NCBI GenBank assembly: GCA_011947345.1
Contig: JAAVTG010001003.1
Span: forward strand, 186,001 to 250,000
From: Phytophthora quininea
Lineage: Eukaryota; Oomycota; Peronosporomycetes; Peronosporales; Peronosporaceae
Length of the DNA stretch: 64,000 nucleotides
Reading direction: 5' to 3'
Within the stretch, counting starts at the first letter, position 1. Each line of letters starts with the position of its first letter. The notes under the pieces were generated by a model. The model was not told where the DNA came from. It saw only the letters and a list, made by a program, of their open reading frames with translations, and made no database searches. A program made the position numbers and the translations under genes. Positions 10,870 through 19,534 of the stretch are shown piece after piece.

Positions 10870-11435
10870 GATAAGACATCATGCCTCTATTGTATATTTT
10901 TCGGGGGATCAGATCGGAAGTGTCGACAAAAGCATATCAACAACTCGCGCTTCTCATCCCTCAAGTTTATCTTTTGTTCGCAGGCCTTGTAAGTCGGAAC
11001 AGAGTTTATGCCAAGTTGGACACGACAGCGGCACTACACTCGAAATTCACGTGGCGGGGTTGTATTTGTATACAGCGGCCAAATAACCAGAAGTGGTTGA
11101 CACGTCTATCTCTTCGGCGCATCGCACACAGAAGCCGGCTTGCCGTCGCCACCCAGTATAAATAAGCAGCACAAGTTCCCGACCTTATCTTCACTATCAC
11201 GGTCGCCGCCATCAAAAGTGAAAAGCTCAGGTTCGAATCAATCCCGGCGCGCACGATCATCACCGCCAATTATCAATGCACGCAGCCATGACGAGAGAAT
11301 TCGCGTCACCTCGTGGTTTCCTACAAGCCCACTCGCAATTCACCGGCGCAAATCGACTCACCAACGAGAGTTTCTGTACGCGATCCAGCGGCTTAGCTTG
11401 GGCTGCTCAAGTCCAGCAAATAATTGACGAACATG
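10870..11435. other. Intergenic; one short plus-strand ORF
   Basis: The only candidate is a 66-residue plus-strand ORF at 11276-11476 (MTREFASPRGFLQAHSQF near its start), with no family I recognise and a composition compatible with chance. No repeat or RNA structure stands out. Confidence 0.3.
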
Positions 11436-11439
11436 CTAC

Positions 11440-12653
11440 TCACACATATTGTGTTGGTCTACAAGCTCTTCGATGAGATATTCCTCCTTTTCCGTAGTTG
11501 TTGTCTCCGTCTCCGTTAGCGGACGGTCAACACGATCGTCCACAGTCGTAATAGCGACCACGTTGTCATGGCTGACAAGGGGAACAAGGTGCACCGGAAG
11601 CATCTAAAAACTCACAAAACCAACTCCTTAATCACTTTCCACCGCTGACTTGAGTCGGTTCAAGGAGCAAGTTGCTATCACATAATGCATCAGCATCGAT
11701 AATCTCGGTGTTAACTGGAACACGTTTCTTTGGTAGAGCAGGGTATTCAATATCCACGATTTCAACGGTAAAAGAAGAAGGGAGGACAAGCTGCACGTCT
11801 AGAAAAAGCGAGAGTTATTTATTCCAGCTCCCACCAACAGTCCGCCACTCTCTTCTCCTTCGACGTCGCGGATCTCAACAAAGCCACCTTCATATTCAAC
11901 GATGCCGCGCTTACTTGCTCGCGTTTGAACAGTTTTCCCATCGAAGAAGGCTTTATTCTTTTCATGCGTCTGGCGCAGCTGCTCACGGAACGAGACATCT
12001 TCAATTTCGTGTAGCCATGTCTAGTCTTCTTCACTTATGAAGGATGACTGCGCAGCCCTGGTGCTGGGTGACTTGCCACTAGTTGCCGCTATGTTGCTAG
12101 GTGAAGTATTCTTGTTCATCTCGAGTTTTCGTTTGCGTCTGCTAGACTTGTCGTCTTCTTCGTCGTGGGGGTAAGAAAGAGGCAGCATTGTTTCTAGCAT
12201 CCAGAAGCTTCTGCTGCTGTAAGATCTCCACCCGCGGTACTGCCTGTCGTTAGGGTTTCCCGGAGCTCATTACTGGACAAGGGGTAACCTCCTCCACTGA
12301 GTCCTTCTCTGCCTTCTTAGGTGTCACCAGTGAAACCACGAGAAAGTTTTCCAGCTTCTCGCCCTTCCTACTTTCGATCTTCGCTACCGATATGGAGCCC
12401 TCTGTTAGCTCCAATTGAGAGACAACAACGGCCTGGGTCATCGCATCGGACTCAACTTGGCTTCAACTTGAGAGTCGGCAGCAGTGTTCTTAACGTAGAA
12501 GAGAGTGATGTGCGGCTGGTTTTTGTCTTGTTTGGCCCTGCAAGTCGCTTTGGCCTTCTTCCTGGAGTGGCTCCAACGAAGCCATGGCTGGCCCAGTTCA
12601 CTGAACTTGGCGTCGTTCCCATAGCTGTCGATCTCCTCTTCCACGAGCAGCAC
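11440..12653 (-). pseudogene. Unidentified decayed coding tract, probably retroelement-derived
   Basis: Read from 12653 downward, consecutive minus-strand frames stay protein-like: GNDAKFSELGQPWLRWSHSR, VSQLELTEGSISVAKIESRK, a basic patch (SSRRKRKLEMNKN) near 12120, IEDVSFREQLRQTHEKNKAF with GGFVEIRDVEGEESGG near 11850-12010, LPSSFTVEIVDIEYPALP near 11760, and VHLVPLVSHDNVVAITTVDD ending near 11440. Several in-frame TAG stops interrupt it. The charged, repeatedly interrupted layout suits a gag-like or other transposon ORF, but I see no diagnostic domain. Confidence 0.35.
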
Positions 12654-13178
12654 TACAGTATAGTGACTACACCCTCCACGATCGATCGTATATGTTCATC
12701 ATGTGTGGCGTGTTTTACCAAGCATTATGCCCCTGCAGTTGGTCCTGCGGCGTGCGTGGAATGTTATGGCACCGCCCTGCGTGCAACATACACCGCCGGC
12801 AGCCTTGCGTGGGCCCACCTTAACTCTAACACACTGTGCACCACACGATGTGGGCTTGCTGTCGAGACGCGGCGGCGGTGGCGGTGGTGAGGTAAGCGTT
12901 GGTTTGGATACTCTGGAGGGACGACGCAAATTGGAAACTGAACTATGTTTGTGATGTTCTCTTTGCTAGCTACGACACGCATGCCATGGAGGCGCTTCTT
13001 GGGCTTCTCCATGGTGGGTAAGTTTCTTTTCTTTGCCTATACTAAACCTAAATATAAAATGTTTCCCTTTCCTTTGTTTTCCTATGAGTTGCCTATGAGT
13101 GCTCGGCACTCAAGTGGCTAGTGCCTGCTGTGCGCTCCTGGCCTCACAAGGCGGGCTGGAGCACGGCAGCCGTGGCAC
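12654..13178. other. Mostly non-coding; possible small minus-strand exon
   Basis: A minus-strand ATG at 13012 opens an 82-codon frame (MEKPKKRLHGMRVVASKENI) with a TATA-like AT-rich stretch behind it at 13030-13090. I see no homolog or intron support, so it stays a possibility only. GC-rich antisense frames around 12700-12890 look like chance. Confidence 0.25.
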
Positions 13179-13188
13179 TTGGCCGCTG

Positions 13189-13243
13189 GCGTGCAGGTCA
13201 GCACGCCAGGAAGAAGTTGGCCCGGGCGTGCTGACCTGCACGC
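13189..13243. repeat. Perfect 19-bp inverted repeat (hairpin)
   Basis: Bases 13189-13207 (GCGTGCAGGTCAGCACGCC) pair perfectly with 13225-13243 across a 17-base loop. The hairpin lies at the point where similarity of the aminotransferase pseudogene ends. It could mark a breakpoint, a terminator-like fold or a small palindromic insertion. Confidence 0.75.
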
Positions 13244-13249
13244 ACCCAG

Positions 13250-13790
13250 CCTGACACTTGCGCAGCATCGCAGCGATCTTGTTCAGCTACTCAGAGAGTG
13301 GGCGGCCAGTATGCTCAGGGCTGTAAACCACCAGCACCGTCACGCTCACGTACTCCACCAGGTCGTTTTCCAGGGGCAACCAGGTAGTTTTCTGGCAGCT
13401 TGGTCTGCAGGATCAGTAACATTCCGTTCGCTATCCCCGGGTAGCTGTTCGACATCATCATCTCCGTCATTTGGTCGTATTTGATGCCCTTGCATGTCTC
13501 CAGGCACTGCGCGATCAGCTTACACAGCTCCAGTGTGCCCGTCGCGGCAGTGCACTCGACCTTGCCCTACTTCAGCATCTCCTCGCCCGCATTCAGCACG
13601 CGCTCCGCAGGAGCGAAGTCGGGCTCGCCGACGCACAGCGACCACACTTGCTGGCCTTCCACCTCCAGCTGCTTCGCGATGCCGTTGATCGCCACCGTTT
13701 TGGATGCGACGATCTTGCCCAGCAAAGGGTACTGCGGGTACTTCTCCGTCGTCCGCGTTGAACAGAGCGTGTGATGGCCGCATCATTGCT
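13250..13790 (-). pseudogene. Aspartate aminotransferase-like, N-terminal and middle part
   Basis: Minus-strand remnant of a class I/II PLP-dependent aminotransferase. It reads PQYPLLGKIVASKTVAINGI, then VWSLCVGEPDFAPAERVLNA (the substrate-entry loop of the family), an in-frame TAG at 13567-13569, GTLELCKLIAQCLE and KGIKYD. A deletion follows, and the last recognisable piece is TGRPLSE with NKIAAMLRKC near 13260-13330, equivalent to the NP-x-NPTG region. The PLP-lysine part is not here: it lies on the same strand at higher coordinates (13846-14485), so the halves are in permuted order. In-frame stops and the internal deletion mark it as dead. Confidence 0.7.
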
Positions 13791-13845
13791 GACCGCAGAC
13801 GTCGACGCGGCCGCCGAAGACACGCCACCGGCCACTGGCGTGGAT

Positions 13846-14485
13846 ACCAACGCAGCTAGTAACTACTCTAACGCGTCCAGAGCCTGCACGATCGTCTCCT
13901 GCGGGCACGCGAACGAGATGCGTAGGCCGTTCTTGATGCCGAAAACCGAGCCCGGCACCAAAGCCACATGGTAGTGGCGCAGCAAATACTCGCAGTAGTC
14001 GTCCGCGTCCGCTCTTGTCCGCTGTCGCGCCTTGCCTCCCTTCGCAGTACGACACCAGGTCCAGGAACACGTAGAACGCCGACGTCGGGTACGCGAAGCC
14101 CAGTTGCGGGATCGTCTGCAGCCGCTTCACGATGTACTTGCGCTTCGCGTCCATGATGGACAGCGTCTCGGTCATATTCGGCGTCTTCTGCACCACGCAC
14201 TCCATCTCGAGCTTGCTTCATCGCCTCCACCGCCGAGGCCTGGCCCACCAAGCTCGCGCACAAGCTGCCCTGCAGGTTTGTGCACACCTGCGTGAAGTAC
14301 TTGGGCACCGCCAGGTACCCGATACGCAGACCCGGCATTGCGTGCAACTTGAGAAACCCGTTCACTGTCAGCGTGCGCTCGTACATCTCCAGCAGCGACG
14401 CGAAGCTCTGGTGCACGCGCGTCGGCATGACCTCGTCATGGTGCGTACAATCGTTCTCTCCGTAAATGGTGACCACCTCTGACAT
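13846..14485 (-). pseudogene. Aspartate aminotransferase-like, C-terminal part
   Basis: Minus-strand C-terminal half of the same aminotransferase family. It starts near YERTLTVNGFLKLHAMPGLR, where the lysine is the PLP Schiff-base residue. The usual serine before it (S-K) is leucine here. It continues through QVCTNLQGSLCASLVGQASA, then one frame over MDAKRKYIVKRLQTIPQLGF and YPTSAFYVFLD, and in the third frame HVALVPGSVFGIKNGLRISF, which includes the arginine that binds the substrate carboxylate, to a TAG at 13846-13848. Upstream it is cut off by AT-rich sequence. Two frame changes and the loss of the N-terminal half on this side show a pseudogene. Confidence 0.78.
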
Positions 14486-14933
14486 TCTATGCGATCTATT
14501 CTCCTAAAGTATATGAAATATTATGTATGAAAAATTGAGATGTTACTGGTCAAAACCCTCTCGTTTTCAACCAATTACGCGTAGATAAGAACCTCTGTAT
14601 CTGTATGACCTTTCTTTACGAATTCCATTTACCATGAAATTGGACAGGATATACTGTAAAAATGAATGTGAATGCAATCGTTTTCAACCAGATTTCAACC
14701 AGATTGATTCGGTTCGAAAGGGATTCTAACCGGTTTGATTCGAATGCTGCAGAAAGGGCAACCCGAAATTCGGTTTTTATCGGATTACATTCTCTATTCG
14801 GAGGTATCGTTTTGTCAATAGATTTCTGAAGTGGCGAATATTCTAACGTGAAAGTTGAAAATCGTATTCTAAATAGTCTAGTTACTTCAGCACATTGAAG
14901 TGGATTAGCACCATGTTGGTCGGGCAAAGGTGT
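14486..14933. repeat. AT-rich repeat, possible MITE
   Basis: AT-rich, non-coding, with near-tandem TTTCAACCAGAT at 14680-14705 and several TTCGAAT or TTCGGT words. It ends at the 25-bp sequence at 14909-14933. It shares ACATTCTCTA and AAGTGGC motifs with the end of the Tc1/mariner element at 4385-5885. A derived non-autonomous element is plausible but not shown. Confidence 0.35.
14909..14933 (-). repeat. 25-bp inverted-match sequence, right copy
   Basis: Exact reverse complement of 4304-4328. The next bases to the right are TA, as expected of a Tc1/mariner insertion site, but the left copy is not preceded by TA. Confidence 0.5.
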
Positions 14934-15049
14934 AGTAGAAGATCGGATGGTTTGCTGGGACTTCCACTCGACCCGCTGGAAAACAGTGCATCTGATCAGA
15001 CACAGGCAACACCTGTAGTTACATAGTTCCCCGGAAATGAGGAACGCTT

Positions 15050-15095
15050 TTTCGGGAGAGCAGGATCCACGGGAAAAACAAGGTCTCTCCCGAAA
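15050..15095. repeat. Inverted repeat upstream of the Harbinger transposase
   Basis: TTTCGGGAGAG at 15050-15060 pairs with CTCTCCCGAAA at 15085-15095 (11 bp, 24-base loop). It lies about 90 bases before the transposase start and could be a subterminal or regulatory site of the element. Confidence 0.5.
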
Positions 15096-15184
15096 TGCCG
15101 TGTCTTCCGACGTGAAACTAGCTCATTTCGCGAATTGCAGCCTCTTTACCAAGCCCATATACAAGACACAGTCAAACGAGTCCG

Positions 15185-16509
15185 ATGGCGCGCCGTGCTA
15201 CCCGTGTCGTTCGCACCCCAGAGCAATCTCGCCAACATACCAGCGAGTTCCTTGCCCGCCTGCTCGAGGCTCAAGCCGAGCGCGAAGAAGAGCTGAGTGA
15301 GTTCCTCACGACAAGGCCTCACGACGTCGTCAGCGAAATGACAGACACTCCATACTTCGACGAGTACCGCGAGTTTGGTGGCTCTGGTGGGATCAAGACC
15401 CTGACGAACTTTTTGCTACGCAAATTCAACGATCTTTGGTTGTCTGTGCGCGACTACGCTCTCGTGAAGTATCATGTAGGTCGCGATCGCCACGCTGACA
15501 TCAAACCGAAGGATGCTTTTTAATGACGCTCGCCATGCTTCAGGCGGGAGGTACACGGGAGGACATGGCCGCCATGTTCACTGTCCCAACTGCGACTTTC
15601 ACGGACACTGTCACCAAGATGATCCGAGCGCTCTCCGAGAAGCTGTACACCGATCAAGTCGAGGCTCAGTGCGACCGTACAACCATGCCCAACTCGATAA
15701 CGTCTGGTCATGTCTTTAGGAACTTCCCCAGCGCGCTGTACCCTGTTGATGTTACGTTTCAACAAAGCTGACGGCCTGGCGGTTCTATTCAAGAAAACGG
15801 CAAGTACTTCAGTGGCAAACATCATCTTTACGACCTCAAAGTAGAGGTGTCCGTCAACACGCATGGCTACGCAATAAACTGCTCTTACCACGCAAAGGGA
15901 GCTACGCACGACATCACGGTGTTCATGGCAAACAAGGATTTCCATTTGGTAAGAATGCTGAAGCTGCCAGGCGACGAGAACTTGCGAGCCGAATGCCCTC
16001 TGGTCGACAAATTTCCAGACCAATGGGCACTTTTGGCTAATAAAGGATACCAAGGAACGGCGAGTTACATTCGCGGCATCCATCCCAAGAAAGGTAAGAA
16101 TCTGAGCCGTCTGGACCAGGTCTACAACGACAAGGTATCGAGCGATCGTGTCCTGGTGGAGAATTTCTTTGGTCCTTTAAACGTCCTTTGGAAAGTTACG
16201 GCGCACAAGTTCAAGTGGAGTGAAGACATGTACGACGACATCTTCCGGATGTGGGTCGCCCTTACAAACTACAACATCTCCATTAACCCTTTACGTGATG
16301 AGAACGCGCACTGGTACCGACAGTTGCAGCACAGATTAATTGCGCTTGGGAAGTCGATCAAGAAAAAAGCGTCAACAACAGAAAAGATATCGAGCCAAGA
16401 AGAAACGTCGTCTGGAGACTGCGCTTCAAGATCTAGGAGGCGAAGAGGATGCAAGCGAAGATTCATTGACACAGTATTCCGAGGAGTTGTAGTAAGTGGG
16501 AAACTGTGA
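15185..16509 (+). pseudogene. PIF/Harbinger-type DDE transposase
   Basis: Transposase of a PIF/Harbinger element (DDE_Tnp_4 type). From the ATG at 15185 come a helical N-terminus (QSRQHTSEFLARLLEAQAER) and MLQAGGTREDMAAMFTVPTA, an HTH-like region. The catalytic core has YPVDVTFQQ (first Asp), the conserved HHLYDLKVEVSVNTHG strand, WALLANKGYQGTA and RVLVENFFGPLNVLW (Glu). The second catalytic Asp, normally in the LLADKGYQG motif, is Asn here, consistent with a G-to-A change. The frame breaks in the T run at 15517-15521, and an in-frame TGA lies at 15769-15771 beside the first Asp motif. The 3' end is basic and lysine-rich. Both the catalytic substitution and the TGA argue that this copy is truly inactive. 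Confidence 0.85.
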
Positions 16510-16721
16510 CATTCGTTCACGTGAAGGATAGGAAATTTACTTCGTTGCAATGTTCGTCTTGTTTTACCTGGTCACTTGTCCAAATCGCTGGTTTTTCCCG
16601 TATCGATCAGTCTTCTGCAAGTGATCTAGTCTCTCATGAGATATCTCGCGTTTTATGCAAATTATTTGTTTTCGGCAAAGACGCTATCTTTCATTAGAAA
16701 CAACGCAACTCGCTAAGCGAC

Positions 16722-17243
16722 CTAATGCGTCGGCCAGATACGACGCGCTTCAGTCACTCCCAGCCGTCCAATCCCCCCTTCCAGCAATCTAGCGACAAAT
16801 TCCACCACATTGATGTGGCCGAACTCTGCTGCAGCACTTAAAGCCTCGCATCCGCTTGTGTTGCAAACAAGGAATTCCACCGCGTCAAATTGCACATCAA
16901 GCAACAGCCACCACAACATTTTTATTTTCTCGGTTATCACCGGTTAGCGCTCAGGGCGAGCACGGCATCAACCCCGCTGACCGGGCAGTACCCGGCGGCT
17001 CCGGTTGCCAACAGCCACCACAACATCCTTTGTGACGCAATAATCAGGATGACGCAGTGAACTTTGCAGCCACCGCAACTGTCCCGCCTGAGCTGCCTGG
17101 GTCGTCGATAAATTATCGTGTAAATGCCATCTCGTAGTACGAGTAGAGACTTTGTTACAACGAGTCGCAACGAATTTTCGAACTCGCTTAGAAGAACTCA
17201 TAAGTTTAGCGATCCCGAGAAAGCGAAAGTGACAGCAGTGCAT
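16722..17243 (-). pseudogene. Ankyrin-like repeat remnant split by a SINE
   Basis: Minus-strand member of the local ankyrin-like family. AAQAGQLRWLQSSLRHPDYC and TKDVVVAV lead up to an inserted 89-bp element (16920-17008). Beyond it the family resumes with FDAVEFLVCNTSGCEALSAA and FGHINVVEFVARLLE, ending near 16722. Apart from the insertion there is at least one frame change. Only part of one gene is left. Confidence 0.6.
16902..17026 (-). mobile_element. Candidate SINE with perfect 18-bp target duplication
   Basis: An 89-bp segment (16920-17008) is flanked by identical 18-bp direct repeats, CAACAGCCACCACAACAT, at 16902-16919 and 17009-17026. On the minus strand the insert begins GCAACCGGAGCCGCCGGG and ends in an A-rich tail (AAAATAAAAA) directly against the duplication, the hallmark of retroposition by a LINE. 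The body has a weak A-box-like stretch (GGTCAGCGGGG), so a tRNA-type SINE is likely, though the B box is poor. The target is coding sequence of an ankyrin-like pseudogene. Confidence 0.75.
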
Positions 17244-17620
17244 GCTCCTTTGCCATCATTTCGATGGCCAAAGAATATTATCACTTCGATCTGCAAATGG
17301 CTAAGAACAGCTTCGTCGTCTTCCGCAACTGGAATTGCCCATTTAAGTGAATCGTACGCTTACAACACGACACCGTACGGATTCTTGCGCTCAATTCCAA
17401 GTGCATCGAGTTTATGGCCAACAAGCTCCCAAGCCAAAGCTTTTACTTCGAATCGAAGCTTGCTGTCAACAATCCAACGCTATTTGCTTTTATATTCAAC
17501 AAAAACTTCACTTGAGTTGGCTATACCTCCCAAATTTGTCTGATATTTCAGCCGTTGACAGGCGACACAATCGAATTCGCGCTCTTCCCGACCGACGTCC
17601 AGCCTCTACTTGCGCTCAAG
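17244..17620. other. 5' flank of the CCCH zinc-finger gene
   Basis: No gene seen. The stretch becomes AT-rich toward 17450-17550. A clear oomycete Inr was not found. It should hold the promoter and 5' UTR of the gene starting at 17621. Confidence 0.4.
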
Positions 17621-19389
17621 ATGCCTCTCTCGGACGCCGAGCTGCCTCTGGACGACCTGCTCATGGACTTCCAAACGCAGCAGCGGCAGCAGCTGCTCGT
17701 GGCCGTCGACCGCCTCGTGACGGGCGCCATTCGGGAACAAGGCTCGATGCTCATGAACATCCAGCGCCAGGCTCAAGAGAGACACCTGCAGGCGATGCAG
17801 ACGCTCAAGGACACGCAGCCGTCCATGCTAGACGTTGTCGTAGCCCAGACGCTAAATTTTGAGAGAAATTCCGGCTTAATCGCGTGGATCCAGGACGAAA
17901 GCAAGAAGCTGCAGGCCAAAGAGTGTGTGGACAAGCTGCAGACCCACCTGCAGGCCGGACAAGGCAACGCCTTCCGAAGTGACTTTGAAGCTCTACTCGT
18001 AGTCTATATGGAGCATCTAGAGGTCCCCATGGAGAGAGGGGGTCGACTGGTGAATCGCATTGAAGACTTTAAAGAAGCTTTGCATCAAAGAGCAGGAACC
18101 AACGAAGAGCTGCTGAATCTCGTTTATCGGGTGCGCTGGGCCTGCAATGGCGTGCGTACAATTGGCAATGCGCGGTCGCATGATGCGACGCCGCTGTCAG
18201 AGAGTGAAAGCCTCGAATTGTGCAGCTGCATGAGCGCAATGGGAGCTACCATGCCCACGTTAGCACTCGAGTTTGAAATGTGCAGACCGACGATGAATCA
18301 GCTGCTTCCTAGCGGACTAATCAGCGACTCAAATACCGATCTGGCCAGATTACTACGTCAGGCTGCAGATAGCGGAGAACAAGCGTCGTTCGAGATGCTT
18401 TTGAAACTGGTGAGCAATGGAGTGCAGAGGAATCCAATCCAGGACATCAACGAGAAACAAACGACGCCTCCGCAATCGAAACTGAGCTCCTGGACGAGTT
18501 CTAGCAGCCAAATGTCCCCGTCAAAGCTAACTTCCTGGGCGAGTCCGACTCGTCAAGTGTCGCCAGCTCCAGCCTGGGACAACAGTGCGACCTCAACCAC
18601 TACAGTCGGACCGTGGGAAAGCCTTCGCCTCCCTCAAATCCCAACAGTCCTGTGAAACCATCGACTCCTTCGTCACCTCCGGCTGACATTGTCGTAGTTA
18701 AGAAACCCTCTCCAGCTTTACTCAAGCTGGTGCCAACGTTCAAGTTCTACCACGACCGCCCCGTCGACTTGCCAGAGGAGAACGATATTGGTCGTAAGAT
18801 TATGTTCGCTCGCATGATGAACCACATCAATGGGCTGCCAAAGGCGTCGCTGTGTCCGCTCCAGCCAGACCACGATCCGTCCTGCGCGCTCTCGCATTCG
18901 ATCCTCGAAGTCATGACTTACAATCCATTGTACAAGCGCATGATCTGTCGCCAACCAGACCACTACTGGGGAAACCGCGTAAAAGACGACCCTAATTGTG
19001 CCTGTGTCCATGTCGACACTGGCGTGGACTGGAAGTGGATACTAGAGGAGAAGCGCTCGTTCTGCCCACTAGGTGCGAGATGCATCAACAAGAAGTGCGT
19101 CAAATCGCACTCGTTCGAGGAGATGCGATGGTATAACCCTTGGTACAAGGTCAACAAGTGCGAGAAGCGTGTTCACGACCACATTGTCCGTGCGCGCGGT
19201 GTCATCTCGCCACCTCTTGACTGCATCTTCTACCACATCGAAGACGGCCCGAAATCGGACAAACGGGACTTCACGACTGAACACGATTACGTCGGCAAAC
19301 CCATCAAGATGCTGTTCCCCGAGCGGTCTCACAAGCCACTAGCGGATGCTCTCGAAGCTCTACGCTACGCTCATGCCAACGACTTGTAA
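17621..19389 (+). CDS. CCCH-type zinc-finger protein, paralog 1
   Basis: Probable RNA-binding protein with a long helical N-terminus and a C-terminal cluster of Cys/His fingers. From the ATG at 17621, residues 1-250 are helical (LDDLLMDFQTQQRQQLLVAV). A proline/serine-rich linker follows. The C-terminal 200 residues have repeated C-x-n-C-x-n-C-x3-H units interleaved with YNP-Y-K-x-C (CAHS-like: CALSHSILEVMTYNPLYKRM, and CVKSHSFEEMRWYNPWYKVN), a layout like plant TZF and animal Unkempt CCCH proteins. The frame shifts at the GGG run 18615-18617 inside the linker, in the direction of one lost base. Joined, the protein would be about 589 residues. It lies tail to tail with a paralog at 19535-21583, 145 bases away. 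The RNA-binding role is inferred from the finger type. Confidence 0.78.
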
Positions 19390-19534
19390 GTAAAGATGGA
19401 AAGTGTGTTTGTTTTAGACTTGATTTGCGTGAGGTATCGGGTCGTTCGAAACAAAATCACAAGCAAAAACGATTGTGCTTACCGCATGCAGGAGGTAGGA
19501 AAGTGAATGCAGAGGACGAGGCCCCTTGGCAGGC

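Noticed and set aside
10863..11165. hAT terminal inverted repeats
   Set aside because: A CAGTG-type start is visible near 8372 but I found no convincing inverted partner or 8-bp duplication on this side.
13481..14482. Plus-strand ORFs across the aminotransferase region
   Set aside because: Antisense shadows of the minus-strand pseudogene, which carries the PLP-lysine and substrate-arginine motifs.
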